A stretch of DNA of 64,000 nucleotides from Anthoceros angustus (GCA_010909165.1 VJWM01000187.1:248001-312000); one strand, 5' to 3'; counted from the stretch's first letter, positions 36,925-48,830 are shown. The notes: generated by a model from the sequence alone, not told the origin. Translations and numbers: made by a program.

Positions 36925-39502
36925 TGATGTGTTTGTAGCCAGCAGTTTGGTAAACATGTATGCAAAGTGTGGCAGCTTGGAAAATGCTCAGAGAGTGTTT
37001 GACGGACTTGGTGAAAAAAATGAGGTGACGTGGACTGCTATGATAGCAGGATATTCTCAACAGGGCATGGGGCAGGAAGCCCTGCGTCTCTACAGTTCTA
37101 TGCAAGAAGAGGGCATGACTGTACCCAATGCCGTGACATTTGTGTGCCTCCTGCAGGCATGTGCAAGTGTGGGCACTCCGGCCTTGGAAAAGGGGAAGGA
37201 GCTTCATCTGGTTATCACAGAACGAGGACATCAAGCTGATGTGGTTGTAGCCAACAGTTTGGTGAACATGTATTCAAAGTGTGGCAGCCTGGAACTTGCT
37301 CAAAGAGTGTTTAATGGACTTGGAAAGAAGAATATTGTGACTTGGACTGCCATGATAGCAGGATATTCCCAGCAGGGCATGGGGCACAAAGCCCTTGGTC
37401 TCTACAGTGCTATGGAAGAGGAAGGCATGGCTGTACCTGATTCCGTGACATTCGTGTGCCTCCTGCAGGCTTGTGCTATTGTGGGCCCCCCAGCCCTGGA
37501 GAAAGGGAAGCATCTCCATTCGCAAATCCGAGAAGGAGGGCATCAAGCTGACATGTTTGTAGCCAACAGTTTGGTTAACATGTATGCAAAGTGTGGCAAC
37601 TTGGAGTATGCGCAAAAAGTGTTTGATGATCTTATTGAAAAAAATGTGGTGACGTGGAATGCCTTGATAGCAGGATACTCCCAGCATGACATGGGCCATG
37701 AAGCCCTTCGTATTCATGGTGCTATGGAAGATGAAGGCATTGCTGTACCTGATTCTGTGACTTTTGCGAGTCTCCTACAGGCATGTGCCTGTGTGGGCTC
37801 CCAGGCTTTAGAGAAAGGGAGGCAGCTTCACACACAGATCAGGAACCAAGGTCATCAAGCTGATGAGTTTGTAGCCACCAGCTTGGTGAACATGTACGCA
37901 AAATGTGGCAGCCTGGAAGATGCTCAGACTGTGTTTGATGGACTCGGTCATAAAAAGGTGATGACATGGAATGCCATGATAGCAGGGTATTCCCAGCAGG
38001 CATGGGGCACAAAGCCCTTGGTCTCTACAGTGCTATGGAAGAGGAAGGCATGGCTGTACCTGATTCCGTGATATCTGTGCCTCCTGCAGGCTTGTGCTAT
38101 TGTGGGCCCCCCAGCCTGGAGAAAGGGAAGCATCTCCATTCGCAAATCCGAGAAGGAGGGCATCAAGCTGACATGTTTGTAGCCAACAGTTTGGTTAACA
38201 TGTATGCAAAAGTGTGGCAACTTGGAGTATGCGCAAAAAGTGTTTGATGATCTTATTGAAAAAAATGTGGTGACGTGGAATGCCTTGATAGCAGGATACT
38301 CCCAGCATGACATGGGCCATGAAGCCCTTCGTATTCATGGTGCTATGGAAGATGAAGGCATTGCTGTACCTGATTCTGTGACTTTTGCGAGTCTCCTACA
38401 GGCATGTGCCTGTGTGGGCTCCCAGGCTTTAGAGAAAGGGAGGCAGCTTCACACACAGATCAGGAACCAAGGTCATCAAGCTGATGAGTTTGTAGCCACC
38501 AGCTTGGTGAACATGTACGCAAAATGTGGCAGCCTGGAAGATGCTCAGACTGTGTTTGATGGACTCGGTCATAAAAAGGTGATGACATGGAATGCCATGA
38601 TAGCAGGGTATTCCCAGCAAGGTATGGGGCAGGAAGCCCTCCGTCTCTACAGTGCTATGCAAGTGGAAGGCACAGCTGAACCTAACTCTGTGACATTTGT
38701 GTGCCTCCTGCAGGCATGCGCTAATGTGGCAGCTTTGCATCTGGGAAGGCAGTTGCATGCACAGATTGTGGAACAAGGGCTTCATATTGATGCGTTTGTA
38801 GCCGGCAGTTTGATTAACATGTATGGGAAGTCCGGGAGCACAGTTGATGCTCAGCAGGTGTTTGATGTGCTGCCCAAACGAGACATTTTCGTCTGGAATG
38901 TGCTGATTGCAGGCTACACCTGTCAAGGAGACAGTGAAGTGGTGTTTGACTTGGTCCACAGAATGAGAGAGGATGGCATACGGCCAGACGGCATCACATT
39001 TTTTAGTGTACTAGCAGTGTGCAGTCATGCAGGTCTAGTGGAGAAGGGCCGGGAGTACTTTGAGGCTATGAACAGACAATATAATATCATTCCCATGGAG
39101 GACCACTACACATGTATGGTGGATCTCCTGGGCCGCGCAGGAGAACTGGATGAGGCTCTAGAATTAGTGAGGACGATGCCTGTCTTGCCTAATATGGCAA
39201 TTTGGCACACTCTGTTGGGTGCTAGCCGAAAGTGGAGCAGCTTGGAGGTGGGACGCCATGCTTTCAATGAAGCAGTGAAGCTAGACAAGAACGATGCTGC
39301 AGCGTATGTGTTGATGTCGAACATATACACCGGTGCCCAGATGTGGGAGGAGGCACAGAAGATGCAGGCAAGGAGACTAAGCAGCAGGATATCGAAGCAG
39401 CCTGGTCAGAGCTGGTGGACAGACATGGACGGATTAGTGCACAGCTTTTTGGTGGGGATCCCCAGACTGCAGCAAGGCCGAAGCAGGTACTTAACAGCAT
39501 GA
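33965..39502 (+). CDS. Long PLS-class PPR protein, frame broken by duplications
   Basis: Paralogue of the gene at 25713-28804, head-to-head with it. Start MTAETVRKLC at 33965. Open segments are 33965-35416, 35822-38071 and 38204-39502. They carry a long run of PPR motifs (VNMYAKCGS, VVTWNAMIAGYSQQ, SVTFVCLLQACASVG) and end with an E-type region (HYTCMVDLLGRAGELDEA, WHTLLGASRKWSSLEVG, LVHSFLVG). No DYW domain follows. The open segments are separated by two tandem duplications. Without them the gene would be a single intronless frame of clearly more than 1,000 codons, long even for this class. Likely organellar RNA binding; targeting cannot be judged by eye. Confidence 0.87.
37366..38606 (+). 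repeat. 0.6-kb tandem duplication in the PPR 3' half
   Basis: Segment 37366-37990 is repeated at 37991-38606. The junction lies in 'tattcccagca', part of the repeated PPR motif GYSQQ. The second unit has an added A (GCAAAAGTGT) and several lost bases that break the frame. Confidence 0.85.
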
Positions 39503-39539
39503 TGAAAGGATAATATGAGCCATACGGTCTGGAAACCCC

Positions 39540-40160
39540 TAGATGAAGGGTCCCGTTTCAGTTGGCGATAGCCAGGCTGAAACTGAAGGGTTCCGTTTCA
39601 CGAGGCGATAGCCAGGCTGAAGGGTTCCGTTTCAACAGGGCCATCAGCCTGGCTAGTGCCTCCTGCCTGGATGTGTGATTGATGCAGCCCAATGTGTATT
39701 TCCTCCATGGCAAACAGAAGCAAAACGTTTTCAGACTCTGTCTCATCCCGAGGCGCTGTCATCAACTTCTCTTTGCTAACAAGGGAAGAGACAGCAAGGT
39801 CTAGAAACGGATGCAATCGAGATAATTCCTCAACTGCCGCAATAACTTTGGCTTCTTTGTCTTTTATCGCAACGAAAACTGCTGCACTATTTTGCGTTCG
39901 TGGTCGTGTATCGGTAGCAACGATAAGTGCCGCCAATTTCGGGTTCATGGCCTTTTATATCAACGACCTTTTCATCCTCTATGTTATTTCACCACCAGAT
40001 CACCTCTTCGTTCCCCAAGAATACAGCTGATATAAAGTATCGCGCATATTATTTACACCAATAGACCAGCTTTTCATCCCCCCATTCATCCCCCATGTTA
40101 TTTCACCTCTTGATTCCCATGTTATTTCAGCACTAGACCACCTCTTCATCCCCCGTGTTA
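39540..40160. repeat. Short tandem repeats downstream of the PPR gene
   Basis: 'gggttccgtttca' with 'ggcgatagccaggctgaa' is repeated about three times at 39547-39640. 'catgttatttcacc' with 'agaccacctcttcatcccc' is repeated with changes at 39980-40160. Confidence 0.6.
39598..39948 (-). CDS. Hypothetical 116-residue open frame
   Basis: Minus-strand frame beginning MNPKLAALIVATDTRP, with a fairly protein-like middle (VFVAIKDKEAKVIAAVEEL). I do not recognise a family. Its 3' end runs into the short tandem repeats, so it could be the last exon or a fragment of a lost gene, or chance. No splice partners were found. Confidence 0.25.
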   Translation of the reverse strand: MNPKLAALIVATDTRPRTQNSAAVFVAIKDKEAKVIAAVEELSRLHPFLDLAVSSLVSKEKLMTAPRDETESENVLLLFAMEEIHIGLHQSHIQAGGTSQADGPVETEPFSLAIAS

Positions 40161-40310
40161 TTTTAGAAGAAGAAGAGGAAGAAGAAGAAACTATGTTATT
40201 GTACATGACTATTTTCGGTGAGGGCATCATAAGTTCAACAAATTACATATCTGTTAATGCATATTACAATGTTCACAAATTCAGAGTAGTGTTTAATATA
40301 GACTATCATA

Positions 40311-40326
40311 CCCCGAGGGGTGGTTC
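40311..40326 (+). repeat. Left terminal inverted repeat of pogo-like element
   Basis: CCCCGAGGGGTGGTTC, preceded by TA. It pairs with 46709-46724 at 15 of 16 positions. Confidence 0.75.
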
Positions 40327-40431
40327 GGTTAGAATTAGTAAAAGTTAAAAATCTAAAAATTATTATATTTAAAATGCCGAATGTGTAAATATTTAAGAAT
40401 CTAACATGCCGAAAACAAAGAAAAGGGAGCA

Positions 40432-40665
40432 ACCTCGTGAGGTCGCCGCAAGGCGCTAAGGTCGCAACATCTTTAGTAGCCTCGCGAGGCCTGCAGCAGT
40501 GTAAGCTAAGGCGGCAGCCTTAGGAGGCTATTGGAGGCGAGGTCGCAGATCTACACCGAGGCTATAGTTGAGGTCAGGCAGGACCAAGCAACAATACCTC
40601 GCGAGGTCGCCGCAAGGCGCTAAGGTCGCAACATCTTTAGTAGCCTCGCGAGGTCAAGGCTGTTG
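40432..40665. repeat. Palindrome-rich direct repeat
   Basis: A segment from 'acctcg' through 'aggtcgccgcaaggcgctaa' to 'tagcctcgcgagg' occurs at 40432-40500 and again at 40595-40653. It is studded with the self-complementary decamer CCTCGCGAGG or near versions of it, so single strands could fold strongly. It lies about 120 bases inside the left transposon end. Confidence 0.75.
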
Positions 40666-40906
40666 AGCCATGGCTAGCCCTGCTCGCCTCGCCAGCAAGA
40701 TCTGAGTGATGCAAAGAGAGCTCAGAGCGATGGCGAGAGGGAGAATGTTGCTCGGTGGAGGGCAATCAAGAATCACAATGGGTCCTTGACTGATAGTCGA
40801 TCAACAGTTTTTGAAATAGGTGGTGCTCATTTGGACCTATGAGCCAATTTTCCATGAAGAGAGGACATGAGGTGTTTTGATTGATTGTGGAACTTTGTTG
40901 TTGCAG

Positions 40907-41490
40907 TTTGAGAGCAACGCAAGATTTGTGAAATGGTCTGATGGTAGCCTACGGATGTTGCTTGGGAACGAAGTTCTTGATATAGCAGTACAGAATTCCC
41001 GTCATGATCAATCTCATGTTTTCCTTCGGCATCCTAAGGTCTGTGTTTCTTACGTTAATGCAGTGGTGTAGTTGTATGGATTGAACGTCTAACTGTACTG
41101 AGAAATCCAATTGTGTTATCGCAGAGAATCCTACAGTCACAAGGTCGTTTAGGTCGGAAGATGAAGTTGTTGATTGCGCTTGTTGACTCAACGCACAAGA
41201 AGGTTTTCAAAGTGAAAAACGTTTACACTAAAAAGGATCCAGAGAAAGAGAAAGTGGAGAAAGAGAGGGTATGAAAGTGTGCTTATAATTTAAGAATGCA
41301 GTGGCTTTTTCTCCCTCGAAGTAGCAGGACCTCAACTCCTCATTCTGTTACGCAGGCCGCAGAGCAATGTATAAGGAGCAAGGAGAATCTCCAGAGAAAG
41401 CAAGATAAGGTGAAGAGCAAATACACTCCCATTCACTGTGAGCAGGATGCACAACTGTCCCCTAATTATCCGGAGGTTGCACTTGATGAG
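40907..41490 (+). pseudogene. LEO1: LEO1 (Paf1 complex) fragment, three exons
   Basis: LEO1 is a subunit of the Paf1 complex, which travels with RNA polymerase II and promotes histone modification. Three exons with correct GT-AG borders and phase 0 are present: 40907-41038 (ESNARFVKWSDGSLRMLLG, QSHVFLRHPK), 41125-41268 (ILQSQGRLGRKMKLLIALVD, STHKKVFKVKN) and 41356-41490 (SKENLQRKQDKVKSKYTP, QLSPNYPEVALDE). They cover the conserved core of LEO1. The N-terminal acidic region and the C-terminus are missing. Exon 3 recurs at 42613-42750 and 44202-44337. The location inside transposon ends suggests gene capture rather than a functional gene. Confidence 0.85.
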
Positions 41491-41800
41491 GTACTCATCT
41501 TGTTTGATGGATTTGCTTTCGGGGTCCCTAGCTACAGTTAGTCCTCTTCTTAGGTAGCTAGGGTCAGTTCCCTATCTAGGTTGCGAAGGTTTCCCTAGTT
41601 AGGGTCAGCTCCTTAATTAAAAGTCAGGGTCAAGTCCCTAGGAACCCTAGTTAGTCTCATTGCCATGGCTATCTACCAGTTTTTCATTATTGTTCCAAAG
41701 ATCCTGTAGATGTTTATTCTTCCTGGGTAATTGTTTCATTCTAGCGTTGTTTTTGGCTGCAGGTTGGTGCTTGTCCACTTGTTGAAGCTTCTATTGCAGC

Positions 41801-42540
41801 TTAACATTTCATCATCACATCCACTACTTCAGATAAGTAGTCGTTATCATCTCCTTCTCTTTCAAATTCATGGCATTCTTCTATGTCTTCAGTTGTTCTA
41901 GAAATTAAGGATGTTGTCGTGTTTGCTTTCATTGCCTCTATCTGAAAATTTGAGTCGAATACTCCTAAAATACCTGTCTTTTTCCATCTATATTTGATCA
42001 TATCTTGCATATCTGAAACATGTGTCCATGCATTGAATAACCATTCACACACCTTAGGCTTCAAGTTTTTCAATTTGAGATTAACAGCTATTTTTCCTCC
42101 TTCGTTGAGTTGCTCTTGAATAGTAGCGGCTGTCCACTTACAGAATTCTCGCTTCAAAGCATGCTTCAAGGGTCGCTGAAGGACTACATCAACAGGTTGC
42201 AATTTGCTAGTGCATTTAGTGGGAATGAAGATCACACATATCAAAGGGTAAATACTTTTCATCAAGTCTAAGAATTCCTTGCTTTTGTGAACACTCCAAC
42301 AATCTATAATCTATATCATCTTCTGCCTTGTGGCCAGCCTCAAGATTTCCAGTTGCCTTTCATAGTAAGGGATCAAGATTTCCTTCATAAATGCCTTTGA
42401 TGACTCTAGTGTAGACAAATGAGTGCTAGTGTATATTAAATGAAATCCGCTTACACATAGCTTGGCACCACCATGACCTTTGGCACCGACCTACTTGTTG
42501 TTCTGTGAAGATGATTTGGAGTGGTAGTAAGTGATCTCAT
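41801..42540 (-). pseudogene. Extra transposase C-terminal copy, unit 1
   Basis: Best-preserved copy of the C-terminus: TSKLQPVDVVLQRPLKHA, KVCEWLFNAWTHVSDMQDMI, RTTEDIEECHEFE, then a stop at 41801. It lacks the upstream half because the unit ends at about 42545. Confidence 0.75.
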
Positions 42541-43284
42541 GGATGAAGATATAATTTAAGAATGCATGGCTTTTTCTCCTCAAGTAGCAGGACCTCAACT
42601 CCTCATTACATTACGCAGCCGTGAGCAATGTATAAGGAGCAAGGAGAATCTCCAGAAAGCAAGATAAGGTGAAGAGCAAATACACTCCCATTCACCGTGA
42701 GTGGATGCACAACCGTCCCCTAATTATCCGGAGGTTGCACTTGATGAGGTACTCATCTTGTTTCGAGGCGCTTTGCTTGTGTCCCTAGCTACGAGTCCTC
42801 TTCTTAGGTAGCTAGGGGCCTATCTAGGTTGCTAAGGTTTCCCTAGTTAGGTCCTTAATTAAAAGTCGGTCAAGTCCCTAGGAACCCTAGTTAGTCTCAT
42901 TGCCATGGCTATCTACCGCTTTCATTATTGTTCCAAAGATCCTGTAGATGTTTATTCTTCCGGTAATTGTTTCATTCTAGCTTGTTTTTGGCTGCAGTTG
43001 GTGCTTGTCCACTTGTTGAAGCTTCTATTGCAGCTTAACATTTCATCATCACATCCACTACTTGGATAAGTAGTCGTTATCATCTCCTTCTCTTCAAATT
43101 CATGGCATTCTTCTATGTCTTCAGTTGTTCTAGAAATTAAGGATGTTGTCGTGTTTGCTTTCATTGCCTCTATCTGAAAATTTGAGTTGAATACTAAAAA
43201 TTGCCTTTTCCATCTATATTTGATCATATCTTGCATATTTGAAACATGTCCATGCATTGAATAACCATTCACACACCTTAGGCT

Positions 43285-43900
43285 TCAAGTTTTCAATTTG
43301 AGATTAGTTTTTCCTCCTTCGTTGAGTTGCTCTTGAATAGTAGCGGTCCACTTACAGAATTCTCGCTTCAAAGCATGCTTCAAGGGTCGCTGAAGGACTA
43401 CATCAACAGGTTGCAATTTGCTAGTGCATTTAGTGGGAATGAAGATCACACATATCAAAGGGTAAATACTTTTCATCAAGTCTAAGAATTCCTTGCTTTT
43501 GTGAACACTCCAACAATCTATAATCTATATCATCTTCTGCCTTGTGGCCAGCCTCAAGATTTCCAGTTGCCTTTCATAGTAAGGGATCAAGATTTCCTTC
43601 ATAAATGCCTTTGATGACTCTAGTGTAGACAAATGAGTGCTAGTATATTAAATGAAATCCCTTCTACACATAGCTTGGCACCACCATGACCTTTGCAAAC
43701 CTACTTGTTGTTCCTGTGAAGATGATTTGGAGTGGTAGTAAGTGATCTGCTGCGGATGAAGATACTACTGTGGTAATTTACCTCTTGTCCTCTACCCCAA
43801 GCACCTTGATGTTTTTTGTCCCTTTAACCTCGCATGTGCATTCTCCCTTTGTAGGAACCAAGTGGATTCCCATTTGATCACTATTAATAACTAGTTCAGG
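43285..43900 (-). pseudogene. Extra transposase C-terminal copy, unit 2
   Basis: Second-unit copy of the catalytic half (QPVDVVLQRPLKHA at about 43380), with deletions. Confidence 0.7.
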
Positions 43901-44639
43901 TGGAATGTCATAACTGTTAAGCTACTCTATATGCCATCATCCTTCCTTCATCTTCCCAAGTCTCGGGAGCTTAGAAGCGCAGAGTAGATGCTCGATAAGA
44001 CCATGAGAGTTCCTTTTTATGAACTTCCTTGTCCAATCAATGCTAACCTCGAAAGTTCCATTTCCAATGAGTTCAAGTGCTTTAGCTTGAATTATGCCCC
44101 TCGGCATGGGTTGGACAAGAGGGTATGAAAGTGTGCTTATAATTTAAGAATGCGGCTTTTTCTCCTCAAGTAGCAGGACCTCAACTCCTCATTACATTAC
44201 GCAGCCGCAGAGCAATGTATAAGGAGCAAGGAGAATCAGGAGAAAGCAAGATAAGGTGAAGAGCAAATACACTCCCATTCACTGTGAGCAGGATGCACAA
44301 CTGTCCCCTAATTATCCGGAGGTTGCACTTGATGAGGTACTCATCTTGTTTCAGTAGGCAGTTTTGCTTTCAGGTCCCTAGCTACGGTAGTCCTCTTCTT
44401 AGGTAGCTAGGGTCAGTTCCCTATCTAGGTTGCGAAGGTTTCCCTAGTTAGGGTCAGCTCCTTAATTAAAAGTCAGGGTCAAGTCCCTAGGAACCCTAGT
44501 TAGTCTCATTGCCATGGCTATCTACCAGTTTTTCATTATTGTTCCAAAGATCCTGTAGATGTTTATTCTTCCGGTAATTGTTTCATTCTAGCGTTGTTTT
44601 TGGCTGCGTGTTGGTGCTTGTCCACTTGTTGAAGCTTCA

Positions 44640-46391
44640 TTGCGACAACATTTCATCATCACATCCACTACTTGGATAAGTACATTTATCTCCTTCTCTT
44701 CAAATTCATGGCATTCTTCATTGTTCTAGAAATTAAGGATGTTGATATTTTGCTTTCATTGCCTCTATCTGAAAATTTGAGTTGAATGCTCTTAAAATAC
44801 ATCTTTTCCATCTATATTTGATCATATCTTGCATATCTGAAACATGTGTCCATGCATTGAATAACCATTCACACACCTTAGGCTTCAAGTTTTCAATTTG
44901 AGATTACTTATTTTTCCTCCTTCGTTGAGTTGCTCTTGAATAGTAGCGGCTGTCCACTTACAGAATTCTCGCTTCAAAGCATGCTTCAAGGGTCGCTGAA
45001 GGACTACATCAACAGGTTGCAATTTGCTAGTGCATTTAGTGGGAATGAAGATCACACATATCAAAGGGTAAATACTTTTCATCAAGTCTAAGAATTCCTT
45101 GCTTTTGTGAACACTCCAACAATCTATAATCTATATCATCTTCTGCCTTGTGGCCAGCCTCAAGATTTCCAGTTGCCTTTCATAGTAAGGGATCAAGATT
45201 TCCTTCATAAATGCCTTTGATGACTCTAGTGTAGACAAATGAGTGCTAGTGTATATTAAATGAAATCCTGCTTCTACACATAGCTTGGCACCACCATGAC
45301 CTTTGGGTACCGACCTACTTGTTGTTCCTGTGAAGATGATTTGGAGTGGTAGTAAGTGATCTGCTGCGGATGAAGATACTACTGCGGTAATTTACCTCTT
45401 GTCCTCTACCCCAAGCACCTTGATGTTTTTTGTCCCTTTAACCTCGCATGTGCATTCTCCCTTTGTAGGAACCAAGTGGATTCCCATTTGATCACTATTA
45501 ATAACTAGTTCAGGTGGAATGTCATAACTGTTAAGCTACTCTATATGCCATCATCCTTCCTTCATCTTCCCAAGTCTCGGGGAGCTTAGAAGCTGCAGTA
45601 GTAGATGCTCGATAAGACCATGAGAGTTCCTTTTTTATGAACTTCCTTGTCCAATCAATGCTAACCTCGAAAGTTCCATTTCCAATGAGTTCAAGTGCTT
45701 TAGCTTGAATTATGCCCCTCAGCATGGGTTGGACAAGAGGGGTATTGATTGATTCTCCTTCATCCCTCAAGGTTCTCAAGAAATCACCAAGCCTCTTTCT
45801 CAGATCAGGTCTATCTTCCAAAGGTCCAATGTTGATAGTTGGCCCAGATGCTACAGACTTTCTACTAATTGCAAGCTTGTACGCAGGCTTCAACTCCCAT
45901 GTCTTCGAGTCAAACCAGGTGTACAAGGATCCACGTGTCAACTTGGTATATGGATTGTCCATCCCTGGCTTTCCATGGGCAGTCTTAAAGTAAAGCAATG
46001 CATTAGCAAAATTCCTATGCTTCCTGACACTTGCTTCTATAGGAGGCCATAAATGGTCTTAAAACCAGTTAGTATAAGGAACTCTTTGTTTCTTATGCAT
46101 ATCGCTCCTGACATCCTCATCCTCTTGCTTGCTCCTCGTCATTGGTGGAAGAACTGATTCACATGTTGTCTTGCGAGGTCTTCCGATTGGTCGCTTCATA
46201 GGTGTCAGCTCTGAAAGTTTTTCATGTGAAGTCCCAGCTACACTCGTAGAAAGCAAGTGTACATCTTGTGCAATTTCAGCATCCCTCTCCTCTCTCTCAA
46301 TCTTACGAAATATGGTTGTTAGCCGAGATTGTTTATTTCTTGCCATGTTTGGGTGCTTGTAAGTAGACACTTTCCCAAACAAAAAAGACAC
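44640..46391 (-). pseudogene. Pogo-like transposase (DDE_1), inactivated
   Basis: N-terminus near 46391 or 46346 (MARNKQSRL), with an AT-hook-like KRPIGRPRK. 45531-45998 has a helix-turn-helix CENP-B-type region (LRDEGESINTPLVQPML, SIDWTRKFIKKE). The catalytic core then shows INSDQMGIHLVP (first Asp), IIDCWSVHKSKEF (second) and TSKLQPVDVVLQRPLKHA (third, the QPxD form of pogo). In-frame stops interrupt it just after VLGVEDKR (near 45395) and before IIDCWSVH (near 45130), so it is not active as written. Cut-and-paste transposition at TA is the family's known role. Confidence 0.8.
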
Positions 46392-46708
46392 AATGAAATT
46401 AGGTCGACCTTGTTTAAAAAGTGCTTGTTTGAAAAGCTAGGGCTTTTTAGAAACTAAGGCTTGTTTGAAACTAGGTCCTGTTTGAAAAGCTAGAGGTTGT
46501 TTGGAAAACTAGGGTATGTGTGAAAAATTAGGGTCTGTTTAGGGGAGGTCTACACATATCTACTAGTTGTATATAGATACCTATGTATTCTAATAAAAGT
46601 TGAAATTTGATTAAATTATTTTTCATAAATATTGAAATTTGGAACATATAAATATTTATGTTGAACCTTATATTTTTCAAAAAATAATTATTTTGGCATT
46701 ACCCTGTT

Positions 46709-46724
46709 GAACCACCCCTCGAGG
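46709..46724 (-). repeat. Right terminal inverted repeat of pogo-like element
   Basis: GAACCACCCCTCGAGG followed by TA. A deletion-damaged copy of the same end lies near 48530-48550. Confidence 0.75.
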
Positions 46725-46726
46725 TA

Positions 46727-47310
46727 CGGTAGTGTCTACTTTCGAGAATGCGTATTCATTGTTCTTTAAAGACCTCCTGTTAACAATTAGGTTTCTAAGC
46801 ATAAGAAATGCAAAAAACCACCTTATCAATTCAAGAGATGCATGACATCGTCCTTTAAGGTCTGTATAGTTTTATCACACATTCTTCAACACATATTAAG
46901 GGTTAAAGGTATGTATAGTTTTATCACACATTGTTCAAGACATATTATGCATATAAACGTAGAGTAGTATTTATGTGTGAAGAATAGACGTTATTAATAA
47001 ATGAGATGGGGAATCCCATCTACCCTAGATCGAGGAGGAACAACCCAAAAGGGCTAAAAGTAAGGGAAGTCCTAGTCCCTCGAATGCCTTTCCGTAACTA
47101 CCTACTACACCAAAGATATAATGATCGGGGATGATGAAGGGCCTACCTACCACGGTGCCGGAAGAAGCCGCTAGTCTTGCGCATGTAGCCGTCCTATAAA
47201 CAGCGTTAGCCGGTAGCTACGCCAGCTATGGAAATCCAGCGAAAGAAAGCCACGGAGGTTTCAAGGAGGCCCTCCAATTCTTGTGGTGATAGGCTTTTGC
47301 ACACTCCTTA
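46727..47310. other. Transposon flank and damaged non-LTR fragment
   Basis: AT-rich flank to about 47000 with two 'tatagttttatcacacattcttcaacacatatt'-type repeats, related to the minisatellite at 51.5 kb, followed by a deletion-rich copy of the non-LTR element C-terminus (47080-47300). No separate gene. Confidence 0.55.
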
Positions 47311-47311
47311 A

Positions 47312-48240
47312 TTAACCTCCCATGTGCATTCTCCTTTGTAGGAACCAAGTGGATTCCCATTTGATCACTATTAATAACTAGTTCGGTGGAATATCATAAG
47401 CTATAAGCTACTCTATATGCCATCATCCTTCCTTCATCATCCCAAGTCTCCGGGAGCTTAAAAGCTGCAGTGGTAGGTGCTCGATAGAACCATGAGAGTT
47501 CTTTTTTCATGAACTTCCTTGTCCAATCAATGCTAACCTCGAAAGTTCTGTTTCCAATGAGTTCAGGTGCTCTAGCTTGAATTATGCCCCTCAGCATGGG
47601 TTGGACAAGAGGGGCATTGATTGCTTCCCCCTCATCCCTCAAGGTTCTCAAGAAATCGCCAAACTCCTTTCTCAGATCAGGTCTATCTTCCAAAGGTCCA
47701 ATGTTGATAGTTGGCCCGGATGCTGCACTTTTACTAATTGCGCAGCTTCAACTCCCATGTCTTGAGTCAAACCAAGTGTATAAGGATCCACGTGTCAACT
47801 TGGTATATGGATTGTCCATCCCGGCTTTCCATGGGCTCTTAAGGTAATGCAATGCATTAGCAAAATTCCTATGCTTCAACACTTGCTTCTATAGGAGGCC
47901 ATAAATGGTCTTGAAACCATTAGTATAAGGACCTCTTTGTTTCTTGTGCGTATGCTCGACATCCTCATCCTCTTGCTTGATCCTCTTCATTGGTAGAAGA
48001 AGCTTCACATGTTGTCTTGCGAGGTCTTCCAATTGGTCGCTTCATAGGTGTCTCGAAACTTTTCATGTGAAGTCCCGGCTACACTTGTAGAAAGCAAGTG
48101 CACATCTTGTGCAATTTCAATCCTCTCCTCTCTCTCAATCTTACGAAATATGGTTGTTAGTATTGTTTATTTGTTGCCATGTTTGGGTGCTTGTAGTAGA
48201 CACTTTCCCAAACAAAAAGACACAATGAAATTAGGTTGAC
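47312..48240 (-). pseudogene. Transposase N-terminal half, duplicate
   Basis: Copy of 45440-46391 with many deletions. LRDEGEAINAPLVQPML and SIDWTRKFMKKELSW are readable. It has no catalytic C-terminus. Confidence 0.75.
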
Positions 48241-48830
48241 CTTGTTTGAAAAGTGCTTGTTTGAAAAGCTAGGGCTTTTTAGAAACTAAGGCTTGTTTGA
48301 AACTAGGCTTTGAAAAGCTAGAGGTTGTTTGGGAAACTAGGGTATGTGTGAAAAATTAGGGCTTGTTTAGGGAGGTCTACACATATCTATTAGTTGTATA
48401 TAGATACCTATGTATTCTAATAAAAGTTGAAATTTGATTAAATTATTTTTATAAATGTTGAAATTTTGAAATATAAATATTTATGTTGAACCTTATATTT
48501 TCAAAAATAATTATTTTGGCATTACCCTGTTGAACCACCTAAAGGTGCAGTGTGTCTACTTTCGAGAATGCGTATTCATTGTTCTTTAAAGACCTCACAT
48601 AACAATTAGGTTTCTAAGCATAAGAAATGCAAAAAACCACCTTATCAATTCAAGAGATGCATGACATCGTCCTTTAAGGTCTGTATAGTTTTATCACACA
48701 TTCTTCAACACATATTAAGGGTTAAAGGTATGTATAGTTTTATCACACATTGTTCAAGACATATTATGCATATAAACGTAGAGTAGTATTTATGTGTGAA
48801 GAATAGACGTTATTAATAGGCGAGATGGGG
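48241..48830. other. Second copy of transposon flank
   Basis: Repeat of 46392-46990, including a damaged transposon end near 48530 and two minisatellite units (48680-48770). Confidence 0.6.

Larger units (their letters stand above)
41264..45740. repeat. Tandem units containing LEO1 exon and transposase C-terminus
   Basis: Three successive copies start near 41264, 42549 and 44118. Each contains LEO1 exon 3 on plus and the transposase C-terminal half on minus. The join near 44118-44126 is in 'agagggtat', present at both source ends (41264 and, as agaggggtat, near 45740). The join near 42546 is in 'ata'. The second copy has the most deletions. Confidence 0.8.
40311..46724 (-). mobile_element. 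Pogo-like DNA transposon with TIRs, carrying LEO1 exons
   Basis: Left end 40311-40326 reads CCCCGAGGGGTGGTTC. Right end 46709-46724 reads GAACCACCCCTCGAGG, its reverse complement with one mismatch. Both are flanked by TA (40309-40310 and 46725-46726), the target of the Tc1/mariner-pogo superfamily. Inside is a minus-strand transposase with DDE motifs of the CENP-B/pogo type, and on the plus strand near the left end three spliced-looking exons of LEO1. The interior is inflated by tandem duplication (three copies of a 1.3-1.6 kb unit). The transposase is dead as written. Confidence 0.75.
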
